From Lachnospiraceae bacterium (GTDB taxonomy: Bacteria > Bacillota > Clostridia > Lachnospirales > Lachnospiraceae), in NCBI GenBank assembly GCA_017449075.1, contig JAFSKG010000016.1, positions 1 to 64,000 of the forward strand: a stretch of 64,000 nucleotides of DNA, in the 5' to 3' direction. Below are positions 52,143 to 59,748 of the stretch, one piece after another. The notes beneath the pieces were generated by a model. The model saw nothing but the letters and a program-made list of their open reading frames with translations. It was not told where the DNA came from and did not search any database. Every line of letters begins with the position of its first letter. Within the stretch, counting starts at the first letter, position 1. The position numbers and the translations under genes are program-made.

Positions 52143-52916
52143 TCAATTTTTGCCAATTTTTGCAAGCAATTTGCGATATTTCACATATTTTTCACGATTC
52201 ATTTGCCCAAATTCAATATCTATTTCCTTATATGCCGTTAAAAACACTATCTTTGTACTGGTGAACTCAGGCCACAGCCTTGAAAGTACCCCTACAGTGC
52301 CCATAGCTATAAATATAGCATCTTTTTTGTTTTTCTTAATCATTTTTTCGCATTTTCTAGCGGCTATCATAAAAGTGAATAAATCCTCTTTTGTAAATGT
52401 TTTTATAGCAAACTTCACTATATTACCACTTGACTCAGCCATCTCAGTAAAGAGTTTTATATACTCATTTTCAAAGAATATTCTGTCAAAAATGTGCATT
52501 GAGATAATAATCTTTTTCTTTTTCTTCTTAAATAATGAGTCATAATATATCTTATCAATCTTATAAAACTTATATTCCACATCAATAAAATGTACTCTTG
52601 ATTTCAAATATAATTCTTTTATATATGTAAAATATTTTTCTTTTGTAAGGTCTACTCTACCGCCTTCGCTTACTGTTCTAATAGTTGCAATAATCTTTTT
52701 ATTAGTTACTTTTGATTTTATGTAGTTGATGGTTCCAATAATGTCTTCTATAGACATGCCAGCACACAACAAATAATCAAGTCTTAGTTCTATCATGCAC
52801 TTTCTTTCTTTGTCAACTTGTGAAATCTTTTTAATCAAAGCACTTCTACTATCCTCAAGAATCGGATAGCAAAATATAAAATCATTTTTTAATTTAATTC
52901 CGCTACTTATTTTCAT
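52143..52916 (-). CDS. aroD: Type I 3-dehydroquinate dehydratase
   Basis: Third step of the shikimate pathway, through a Schiff base. Residues that line up with the Salmonella enzyme are E43 and R45 (IELRLDYL), R80 (ATIRTVSEGG), H141 (SMHIFDR), the Schiff-base K168 (IVKFAIKT), R213 (SRLWPEF) and Q238. Overall sequence is divergent and unusually Lys-rich (a KKKKKK run near 130-135), but all key residues are kept, so I expect it to be active. No other aro genes are in the window. The gene has its own promoter inside the end of tatD, with the -10 only 7 nt from the ATG and no Shine-Dalgarno sequence. Confidence 0.88.
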   Translation of the reverse strand: MKISSGIKLKNDFIFCYPILEDSRSALIKKISQVDKERKCMIELRLDYLLCAGMSIEDIIGTINYIKSKVTNKKIIATIRTVSEGGRVDLTKEKYFTYIKELYLKSRVHFIDVEYKFYKIDKIYYDSLFKKKKKKIIISMHIFDRIFFENEYIKLFTEMAESSGNIVKFAIKTFTKEDLFTFMIAARKCEKMIKKNKKDAIFIAMGTVGVLSRLWPEFTSTKIVFLTAYKEIDIEFGQMNREKYVKYRKLLAKIGKN

Positions 52917-52923
52917 ACAACTA

Positions 52924-52952
52924 ATTATAACTAATTTTATAACTTAATGCAA
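52924..52952 (-). promoter_or_regulatory. Promoter giving a leaderless aroD mRNA
   Basis: Minus strand: -35 TTGCAT (52952-52947), 17-bp spacer, perfect -10 TATAAT (52929-52924). The -35 is formed by the last two sense codons of tatD (Leu-His). Seven bases separate the -10 from the aroD ATG at 52916. Confidence 0.75.
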
Positions 52953-53768
52953 ATTATATACATCTAGTGCATTATTATATAGTATTTCCGACACAACTTC
53001 TACATTCATATTTTTAATCTTAGCAATTTCCTCTATGACATACTGTATGAATGTTGATTCATTTCTCTTTCCCCTGTAAGGAACTGGCGACAACCAAGGA
53101 GCATCTGTCTCTGTAACTATGCTTTCTAATGGTATTGCCTCTACTACATCTTTTAACTTTCTACCATTCTTAAATGTTACGACTCCACCGACACCAATAT
53201 GGTATCCCATTTTTATGTAATCAAGTGCAATTTCTTTTTCATATGAAAAGCAATGTATTATACCTTTCATTCCATTTGCATGTTCTTTCACTATGTCAAA
53301 TGTATCTTTACAAGCATCTCTTGAATGAACAACAATTGGTAAACCTAGTTTCTTAGCAATATTTATTTCTGCCACAAACCAATCTGCTTGATTCTTGTAA
53401 TCTTTCTCAGTCTTGAAGTCTCCATAATAGTCAAGCCCTATCTCTCCAATTGCGATTGCATTTATTTTACCATCAACTTTAGTTAATTCTTCAAGTTCAT
53501 TTAAATATTTTATTCCTTCTTCGCTATAAGGACTAAACTTTTGTATCTCGTCAGGATGATCACCTACAGTATAATAAAACATTGGAACATTTTCTTTTCC
53601 ATTATACTTAAGAGCAATCGCTTTTTCATTTTTTGATTCTACTAAACTCGCACCAATTAATGTTACAGACTTTACGCCCTCATCTGACATCTTTTTGAAA
53701 AGTTCATACCTATCATTATCATATATTACATCACTATAATGTGCATGCGTATCAAATATTCTTATCAT
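52944..53768 (-). CDS. tatD: TatD-family metal-dependent hydrolase
   Basis: 274 residues. Metal-binding motifs in order: FDTHAHY (start), AIGEIGLDYYGDF (about 105), IVVHSRDACKDTFDIV (about 145), GIIHCFSYEKE (about 170) and TETDAPWLSPVPYRGKRNE (about 220). TatD proteins are 3'-5' exonucleases acting in DNA and RNA turnover or repair. It overlaps the TPR gene upstream by 4 nt (ATGA). In many Firmicutes tatD follows metG; here two genes stand between them. Confidence 0.94.
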   Translation of the reverse strand: MIRIFDTHAHYSDVIYDNDRYELFKKMSDEGVKSVTLIGASLVESKNEKAIALKYNGKENVPMFYYTVGDHPDEIQKFSPYSEEGIKYLNELEELTKVDGKINAIAIGEIGLDYYGDFKTEKDYKNQADWFVAEINIAKKLGLPIVVHSRDACKDTFDIVKEHANGMKGIIHCFSYEKEIALDYIKMGYHIGVGGVVTFKNGRKLKDVVEAIPLESIVTETDAPWLSPVPYRGKRNESTFIQYVIEEIAKIKNMNVEVVSEILYNNALDVYNLH

Positions 53769-54583
53769 ACTTCTGCTCTCTTTTTTAATTCTTTTTCATA
53801 TAAGAAAAATCCATAAAAGCCAAAACTACTTGCACATTTTTCACACACAAACCTGTAATACTCATCATGCGGTATAGTTTCAATATTTAAAAGTCTCCAA
53901 GCTTCATTCACATATTTCTCTATCCTGTCACTGTACTTACTATAGTCTTCACTTACATCCGCTTTATACTTTGCATATAATAGATCCGCATAATTAAGGT
54001 AAGATATCGCCTCATCAAGTTCTCCATCTTTTATATTTTTCATTATGTCGATTGCCTTTTTATATAGATTTTCAGCTGCATCATATTGTTTCATATCTAC
54101 TGCAGCAAGAGCCATATTATTGTATAATCCAGCAAATAATTTATCATCATCCTTTAGATTTTGATCATAAACCTCCTTCGTCTTATTGAAATATGACATT
54201 GCCGCATTGGGATTTCCAAATGCCTTATAAACTGTTGCTACATTCAAAAATACTGTAGCACCTCCTACAGTCCTATCAAGTTTAAGTTCTCTCACAAGTG
54301 TTGCTGCTCTTTCAGCATGTGCTATCGCATCATCCCTTCTATTCATCTTTCTAAGAAAACCCATGTATTCATTTTGTAGTTCAAGTTCTGCTCTCTTATT
54401 TTCACCATTTTTAGCTTCAACTATCCAATAATTTATAAGTCTCTCTGCTTGGTCAAATTCCTTTTTATCAAAATGAATATCCAGTTTCCTTTTTATTCTT
54501 TCCATATCAATAGGAACTGGATTACTACAAGTTTTACATGGTCTTATGACAAAGTCATCTTTCTTAATCTCTTCCATCCTCAC
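53765..54583 (-). CDS. Tetratricopeptide repeat protein
   Basis: 272 residues, soluble. An N-terminal CKTC pair could bind metal. From about 30 to 240 the chain is helical repeats of TPR type, e.g. ATVFLNVATVYKAFGNPNAAMSYFNKTKEVY and AGLYNNMALAAVDMKQYDAAENLYKKAIDIM. The C-terminus adds CEKCASSFGFYGFF with another CxxC. It lies 1 nt after the DUF4037 gene; TPR and DUF4037 proteins are often neighbours in Lachnospiraceae, so a complex is likely. Confidence 0.88.
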   Translation of the reverse strand: MRMEEIKKDDFVIRPCKTCSNPVPIDMERIKRKLDIHFDKKEFDQAERLINYWIVEAKNGENKRAELELQNEYMGFLRKMNRRDDAIAHAERAATLVRELKLDRTVGGATVFLNVATVYKAFGNPNAAMSYFNKTKEVYDQNLKDDDKLFAGLYNNMALAAVDMKQYDAAENLYKKAIDIMKNIKDGELDEAISYLNYADLLYAKYKADVSEDYSKYSDRIEKYVNEAWRLLNIETIPHDEYYRFVCEKCASSFGFYGFFLYEKELKKRAEV

Positions 54584-54584
54584 C

Positions 54585-55586
54585 TCACACAGCTGCCAAT
54601 ATATTCATATTTCTTATATCAATATTTTTTATCTTATTATTTACCTCGTAGGCATGCCTTTCAAGATAAGTTTCATTTCTCTCTGACAAGCCATCATTCT
54701 TGAGTCTCTCTATAAATAATCTTGCTATCAAATCTATGTCGCCCTTTACTTTATTGTTGATTATTTTTTCATCTGTGGCAGATAATAATGCTTCAAGTTT
54801 TTCCTCAAATTTTACTTCAACAAAACTGTCATCTTCTATGCCTGAAATTAAATTTAGTTCACTCTTCATTTTAAAACTCTTTGGCCATGATAAATCTCTT
54901 AGAGCTCTAAATCTCCATTTATAAAATGGCATATATGCTTCATTTAATAGAAAAGCTACATGCATGCTTGCCTTTACAAATTCATATAGAGCAAGTTTTG
55001 CTGCTCCAAATTCATCGTGTGCAACACATCTCTCATAATTATATTGTCCCGACTGAGCCATCATCAAAAGTTCACCAGCAATCTTCTTTAATTTTATATC
55101 TTCTGGAAATGTGGAAAGTCTCAGTCTTGTGGCACTTATAATTTTACTATCATCTCTCCAAATTTCACCATTTGTAAGTTCTGCAAGAGACTCTTCTGGT
55201 ATACTCAGCCAATCACTAATAGATAAATTACCATTAGATGTTCCTGTCTTCTCTCTCAAAAAATCTGAAACTCTTTTTACACCCCTTCTATTTCCTCCAA
55301 CAGGGGACATTATCTCTCTTGAATATCCTTTATAATCTCTCGGTAGCTTTGCATAGGCTCTCTCAAGTTTAAATTTCATATCCTCATCTATATCATCAGA
55401 TATAAAAATTAAAAAGCCAGGATCAAAATCATGGTCTGTTGAAACTCTATCGTCATAACCAAAGCACTCTGAACCAGAGCCTATAAGCCCCACTGCAATC
55501 TTAGATTCAAGTTCAGGGAATTGCTCCTTTATCATAGGAGCCCCAAATTCTTCATAAAATAATTTTGATATTTCTAAACCCTTCAT
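54585..55586 (-). CDS. DUF4037 nucleotidyltransferase-fold protein
   Basis: 333 residues. The segment GLIGSGSECFGYDDRVSTDHDFDPGFLIF (about 33-61) holds the GS and D-x-D-type pattern of nucleotidyltransferases as found in DUF4037. The remaining helical domain includes SISDWLSIPEESLAELTNGEIWRDD. Substrate unknown; a role like that of MNT/HEPN or aminoglycoside-nucleotidyltransferase relatives is possible. The ATG at 55586 starts the known family N-terminus (MKGLEISKLFYEEFGAPMI). It has no Shine-Dalgarno site and a perfect -10 only 7 nt upstream. First gene of a DUF4037-TPR-tatD unit. Confidence 0.85.
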   Translation of the reverse strand: MKGLEISKLFYEEFGAPMIKEQFPELESKIAVGLIGSGSECFGYDDRVSTDHDFDPGFLIFISDDIDEDMKFKLERAYAKLPRDYKGYSREIMSPVGGNRRGVKRVSDFLREKTGTSNGNLSISDWLSIPEESLAELTNGEIWRDDSKIISATRLRLSTFPEDIKLKKIAGELLMMAQSGQYNYERCVAHDEFGAAKLALYEFVKASMHVAFLLNEAYMPFYKWRFRALRDLSWPKSFKMKSELNLISGIEDDSFVEVKFEEKLEALLSATDEKIINNKVKGDIDLIARLFIERLKNDGLSERNETYLERHAYEVNNKIKNIDIRNMNILAAV

Positions 55587-55593
55587 AGCAACT

Positions 55594-55602
55594 ATTATAG
55601 CA
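55594..55602 (-). promoter_or_regulatory. Extended -10 promoter giving a leaderless DUF4037 mRNA
   Basis: Minus strand TGC-TATAAT, with the -10 at 55599-55594. The -35 is poor (TTTATT). The ATG at 55586 is 7 nt downstream. Confidence 0.65.
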
Positions 55603-55652
55603 TATAAAACAATTATAATAAAGATAAGCAGACATCACCAAATATAGGCAAT

Positions 55653-55680
55653 AAAATAGGTGGCGTTTGCCACCTATTTT
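55653..55680 (-). terminator. Terminator after the class II aldolase gene
   Basis: Perfect 12-bp stem (AAAATAGGTGGC at 55653-55664 with 55669-55680), loop GTTT; on the minus strand the right arm ends in TATTTTAT. It is 21 nt past the aldolase stop. Confidence 0.85.
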
Positions 55681-55701
55681 AAAATCCTTATCATAAATAC
55701 T

Positions 55702-56511
55702 CTATTTCATAGCGAACACTGACATTGCCTCATCTATGTCCTTAGCAACTGCATTTACAACAATATTCGTCATTGATGCAAATGAGAATACTTTAGTATT
55801 TGCTATATAATCTTGTATTTCTTTTATTCCAGCATTTGAGAAATAATTAATTTTTCTTACTCCACACTCTATAGCCTTTCTTATAGCATCCTTTGGTAAA
55901 TTACCTGCTCCATGTAAAACTAATGGGAGATTAGTCTTTTCAGAAATCTCTTTAAGCAAATTATAGTTCAAATCCTTTTGTTCAGTAGCGCTATGAGAAT
56001 TTCCTACTGATGGTGCAAGTGCATCTATATCAACTTCTTTTAAGTACTTCATAAGTTGCTCAACATCTGTTATAGTAGATTGCTCACTTTTATGTCCACC
56101 TACAAAACCAAAACTTGCTTCGATATTGGCATCAGCAGATTTAGCAAGATTTACAATTTCTTTTCCCTTTTTAACATTTTCATCAAAAGGTAAATCGGCA
56201 CCATCATACATCACAGCTGTAAATCCCATTTTGAGACCTTGTTTAATATACTCAGTGTCTTTGCAGTGATCTAGCATTGGACAAATATCAATCTTTGCCT
56301 TCTTAGCTAACTCAATAATAACTGGTCCCATAAATTTAAGAGGAACTTCATCTTCAAATGTCGCAGAATGCTTAATTATTACTGACTCCCCCCTCTTTTC
56401 AGCAACCTCAATAATCGCTCTCAAAATTTCAAAACTCGTAGCTGTAAATGCACCTACTGCACGATTTTTTCTGGTAGCCTCTTCAAGAATTGGATTTAAC
56501 TTCTGAATCAT
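55702..56511 (-). CDS. Class II (zinc) aldolase, Fba/GatY/KbaY family
   Basis: TIM-barrel aldolase of 269 residues. Catalytic/metal residues: D81-H82 (PMLDHCKD), E131 (IEASFGFVGG), H173 (GNSHSATEQ) and H200 (LVLHGAGNLP). The family makes or splits sugar phosphates with dihydroxyacetone phosphate. The usual FbaA 'GTxHG' loop reads GNSHS here and the enzyme is short, so the substrate may be other than fructose bisphosphate. GGAGG precedes the ATG. It follows the HIT gene by 29 nt. Confidence 0.85.
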   Translation of the reverse strand: MIQKLNPILEEATRKNRAVGAFTATSFEILRAIIEVAEKRGESVIIKHSATFEDEVPLKFMGPVIIELAKKAKIDICPMLDHCKDTEYIKQGLKMGFTAVMYDGADLPFDENVKKGKEIVNLAKSADANIEASFGFVGGHKSEQSTITDVEQLMKYLKEVDIDALAPSVGNSHSATEQKDLNYNLLKEISEKTNLPLVLHGAGNLPKDAIRKAIECGVRKINYFSNAGIKEIQDYIANTKVFSFASMTNIVVNAVAKDIDEAMSVFAMK

Positions 56512-56540
56512 AAAAAATACCTCCCATGTATTTTATATAT

Positions 56541-56954
56541 TTAATTTATTAATTTACGAACTGCCTCTGCACTCTCATCTGTCACGGATGGATCACCCTC
56601 ATGTGGTGTCCATAGGCCTATTTCGCCTTTACTATATCTTGGTATTATATGTAAATGATAATGGCTTACAGTTTGACCAGCAAGTTCACCATTATTTTGT
56701 ATAATATTGTAATCTGTGAATCCATGAACTTTTTTCATTGCCGATACAATCTTCTTAGCTAGCACAAGCACCTTAGATGCCTTATCATCACTTAAATCTG
56801 ATAATGTAGCTGCATGTTCTTTTGGAACTATGAGGACATGTCCTTTAGTACCAGGTGCTATGTCGAGGAACGCCAAAAAATCATTATCCTCATAAACTAC
56901 CTTTGATGGTATTTCTTTATTTATTATTTTACAAAAAATACAGTTGCTATCCAT
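56541..56954 (-). CDS. HIT-family nucleotide hydrolase
   Basis: 137 residues. Starts with CIFCKIINKEIPS, the zinc-type Cys pair of HinT-like proteins. The catalytic histidine triad is HYHLHIIPRY near 99-108. Hydrolyses AMP-amidates or similar nucleotide conjugates; the physiological substrate is unclear. AAAGGAG lies 5-6 nt before the ATG and directly after the small hairpin repeat. Confidence 0.94.
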   Translation of the reverse strand: MDSNCIFCKIINKEIPSKVVYEDNDFLAFLDIAPGTKGHVLIVPKEHAATLSDLSDDKASKVLVLAKKIVSAMKKVHGFTDYNIIQNNGELAGQTVSHYHLHIIPRYSKGEIGLWTPHEGDPSVTDESAEAVRKLIN

Positions 56955-56965
56955 AATACTCCTTT

Positions 56966-56989
56966 GGGCTCACAAGCTTCGCCCCTACG
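56966..56989. repeat. Small GC-rich hairpin repeat, copy 3
   Basis: Same ends as copies 1 and 2 (GGGCTC ... TTCGCCCCTACG), with the inner palindrome AAGCTT. On the minus strand it begins 1 nt after the TAA of the 3D-domain gene and ends against AAAGGAG of the HIT gene. Confidence 0.7.
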
Positions 56990-56990
56990 A

Positions 56991-57578
56991 TTAATTTTCA
57001 ATGTTTGAATTAGTTGCAGTAACAGGTCGATACTCTTCTGCTATATAAACATTTCCATATGCTCTACCATAGTGTGTGACCATTGATGCAAGCTCATGAG
57101 TTGGTCTATATATATCAAGGTGATTGTTCTTAACTCCGCCACCTCTATCCTCAACTACATATACGCCATCATATATCTGGCCATCTTTTCCTACAGCATT
57201 TTCAAGTATAATCACCGTACCCTTTGGCAGGACTTTCCAATCTGATGCTATGGTGTGTGCTTCTCTTACTGGTTTACCGCTAGCAGTAATTCCTGTCCCT
57301 GAACCACACTTATTACAAGCACAATAACCAGATAGAGAAAACTTCCCCTTGTCTTCACCCTTCACATATGCTATTCCATCATGTATATATATTTTACTTT
57401 CAGTAGCTACTTCTATAACCTGTGTGCCAACAAGTGGTACAACTTCCTTTGTCTCTTCCACAACTCCTGGTCCAACTATACTTTGTTGTAGTACATTTGT
57501 GCTGGCGCAAGTGCAAAACATACTAGTTATTATTATGCAAATTAAAAGTAAAACTGAAATTCTTACTCTTTTTAACAT
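56991..57578 (-). CDS. Secreted 3D-domain protein
   Basis: 195 residues. A signal peptide ends around 24-26; FCTCAS is a poor lipobox, so it may be either a lipoprotein or a cleaved secreted protein. The C-terminal 3D domain (about 85-180) has FSLSGYCACNKC, TASGKPVREAHTIASDWKVLPKGT, VVEDRGGG and HLDIYRPTH, matching the three Asp of the fold found in RpfB, YuiC and MltA-like lytic transglycosylases. It would cut glycan strands of the wall. The ATG at 57578 follows a perfect TATAAT by 6 nt, with no Shine-Dalgarno site. Confidence 0.88.
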   Translation of the reverse strand: MLKRVRISVLLLICIIITSMFCTCASTNVLQQSIVGPGVVEETKEVVPLVGTQVIEVATESKIYIHDGIAYVKGEDKGKFSLSGYCACNKCGSGTGITASGKPVREAHTIASDWKVLPKGTVIILENAVGKDGQIYDGVYVVEDRGGGVKNNHLDIYRPTHELASMVTHYGRAYGNVYIAEEYRPVTATNSNIEN

Positions 57579-57584
57579 ATGTTC

Positions 57585-57593
57585 ATTATATCA
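57585..57593 (-). promoter_or_regulatory. Extended -10 promoter giving a leaderless 3D-gene mRNA
   Basis: Minus strand TGA-TATAAT, with the -10 at 57590-57585. No good -35. The start codon is 6 nt downstream. Confidence 0.65.
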
Positions 57594-57623
57594 TAATAAA
57601 TTCAATATTACTATACCTAAAAA

Positions 57624-58334
57624 CTAATATTTTGCTAATTCTGCCAAATATTCTAAGCCTTTTTCTCCATATCCGCCTAATAGTATACCCAAAATAGCTC
57701 CTAAAATAATGATTTTTATAGCAGACATCTTTTTCTTAGAAACCCTCTTGTATAAGATTGCTGATACGAATATAAGTATAGTTATAACAAGTAACTTAAA
57801 AATATAAATAAAATACCCATACTGCTCATATACCAATGCATTAAAATTGACATCCACCGGTATATCTACTGCTAACTTCTTTGATATTGGTTTCATATAC
57901 TTACTCAAATCTATATATTTAATAAGATTTGGAACCAACTGCTTATAATATAAACCTATTCCAACTGCCATTATAAGTCCCACGATACATGGTCTAATAA
58001 TTGATAGTGCATAGCTAACTCGTTTTTTCTTTAACATATCACTAAAACAAATAGTAAACACAAGTATAATTACAAAAGCAGGCAATATCTCAGCAAGAGT
58101 TGCTATAATTGCCCCTGGTATTCCTGCCACTTCTGTCCCTACAAATGTAGCAAGATTTACCGCTACGGGTCCTGGAGTGCTTTCCGATATGGCGATGAAA
58201 TCTACTAACAATTCGTCAGTGATTACATCATAATGAGTTGCCACATCTTTTATGAGTGGTATAGCAGCATATGCGCCACCAAAACTTAAAATGCCAACCA
58301 TAAAGAAATCAATTATGAGTTTAATGTATATCAT
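57624..58334 (-). CDS. Chromate transporter (ChrA) subunit, half-length
   Basis: 236 residues with about six membrane helices. The start FFMVGILSFGGAYAAIPLIKD and DFIAISESTPGPVAVNLATFVG are CHR-family signatures. Half-length CHR proteins work as pairs; the other half is encoded directly upstream (14-nt overlap). Real substrate in anaerobes is not known; chromate or another oxyanion is possible. This half carries an extra outside loop (about 130-160). Confidence 0.9.
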   Translation of the reverse strand: MIYIKLIIDFFMVGILSFGGAYAAIPLIKDVATHYDVITDELLVDFIAISESTPGPVAVNLATFVGTEVAGIPGAIIATLAEILPAFVIILVFTICFSDMLKKKRVSYALSIIRPCIVGLIMAVGIGLYYKQLVPNLIKYIDLSKYMKPISKKLAVDIPVDVNFNALVYEQYGYFIYIFKLLVITILIFVSAILYKRVSKKKMSAIKIIILGAILGILLGGYGEKGLEYLAELAKY

Positions 58335-58890
58335 TTCTATACCTCACTAAACTCAAAATGATTCCAAGCGCAATTGCTGAAAATATTAAAACAACTGAAC
58401 TTATATTAATATCATATATTTCAATAGCAAAAAAGATAATAGTAAATATCGAGAAAAGAAATATAATTAGTGGTTTATTGTCGGATTTTTTTACTTCACT
58501 TTTAATAAGATTGTAGGCTGCCCGTATGATTATAATAGCCACTGCAATTCGAATTCCGAAAAATGCATTAGCTACTACTTTATATTTTAAGAAATCTTTT
58601 AAGTATGTAGCTATAATATAGATAATTATAAGCGATGGCAATACAACACCAAGTGTCGCTACTATAGCCCCCATAATTTTTGATTTCTTATATCCCACAT
58701 AGGTCGCCATATTGACTGCTATAGGTCCGGGCGTACTTTCTGCAACTGCAATAAGATTTACAAATTCATCATTTGTAATCCAATTTTTCTTATCAATGCA
58801 CTCATCTTTAACAATGGATATCATTCCATATCCACCGCCAAAAGTGAAAAGACCGATTTTAAAAAAAGTTGTAAAGAGTTCCAGAATCAT
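58321..58890 (-). CDS. Chromate transporter (ChrA) subunit, half-length
   Basis: 189 residues, about five membrane helices. FFKIGLFTFGGGYGMISIVKDE and NLIAVAESTPGPIAVNMATYVG match the other CHR half. It overlaps its partner by 14 nt. No Shine-Dalgarno site is evident before the ATG at 58890, which follows the licD gene by 11 nt. Confidence 0.9.
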   Translation of the reverse strand: MILELFTTFFKIGLFTFGGGYGMISIVKDECIDKKNWITNDEFVNLIAVAESTPGPIAVNMATYVGYKKSKIMGAIVATLGVVLPSLIIIYIIATYLKDFLKYKVVANAFFGIRIAVAIIIIRAAYNLIKSEVKKSDNKPLIIFLFSIFTIIFFAIEIYDINISSVVLIFSAIALGIILSLVRYRNDIH

Positions 58891-58901
58891 TTTGATTTTA
58901 C

Positions 58902-59729
58902 TTATAATTTTTCAGCATAACCTTCATGGTCATGAGTCTTTATTGGTTGCATATAGTTATCACCATACTCAATTTTTAAAACTCTATCATACTCTTTTGG
59001 TATATATAATTTCAAATTTTCAAAATCTGTAAGCACATACTCATCAAATAACTGTGATTCAAATTGATATCCAGGATACTCAGGAGACCAAGAAGTGCAA
59101 TAATATCTATTTGTCTTACCAGTATATTCTTTAGCATAGTTATCATGAAGTTTGCATAAAGATTTGATGCTATATAATTTGCCAATTAACGACAAAACTT
59201 TGATTGCAAGTTTTTCTTTAAATCCATACTTAACGTATTTTATATCATGTCTCTTTGACATAGCGAGACCAAACACCACTTGTTGCTTTAACACATATAT
59301 TCTATTTGCAAATTTTGATTTTGGTATATTGTCAAGCACAAATAAATCAAGAGTAGCGTAACTATATATACCATCATATAGTGTCTTACTAGCCACATCC
59401 TCTCTTACTCTTTCCTTCTTATAGAAAATACGCACATTGAAATCGAAAAATTCTTCTTTTTCTTCTGGATAGTATACTCCAACATAATCAGGCAATTCTG
59501 TTTTTTTTAAAATATGTATAAACTTATCATACTCCACTCTCTTAAATATAATATCTACATCATCATCCCATTCTATAAAACCTTTTTCTCTTACGGCTCC
59601 AATTAGGCTTCCACAATCAAGAGAATATTCTATCTTATTATCTAGACATAATTTATGCACATATTCAACTAAAAGAAGAATCTTCTTTTGTATATCAGTT
59701 AATTTTTTATTTTTAATGTCTTTATTCAT
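58902..59729 (-). CDS. LicD-family phosphotransferase/nucleotidyltransferase
   Basis: 275 residues. SLDCGSLIGAVREKGFIEWDDDVDI (about 38-62) holds the G-x-R and DDDVD motif of LicD. These enzymes add phosphocholine or another alditol phosphate to surface glycans. The substrate is unknown. It follows the GT-C-like gene and is likely part of a surface polymer function shared with it. Confidence 0.9.
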   Translation of the reverse strand: MNKDIKNKKLTDIQKKILLLVEYVHKLCLDNKIEYSLDCGSLIGAVREKGFIEWDDDVDIIFKRVEYDKFIHILKKTELPDYVGVYYPEEKEEFFDFNVRIFYKKERVREDVASKTLYDGIYSYATLDLFVLDNIPKSKFANRIYVLKQQVVFGLAMSKRHDIKYVKYGFKEKLAIKVLSLIGKLYSIKSLCKLHDNYAKEYTGKTNRYYCTSWSPEYPGYQFESQLFDEYVLTDFENLKLYIPKEYDRVLKIEYGDNYMQPIKTHDHEGYAEKL

Positions 59730-59748
59730 TATTCTTTAAAGATGCTAT

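Noticed and set aside
52150..52545. 131-aa plus-strand open frame
   Set aside because: Antisense to aroD, in which all catalytic residues are present.
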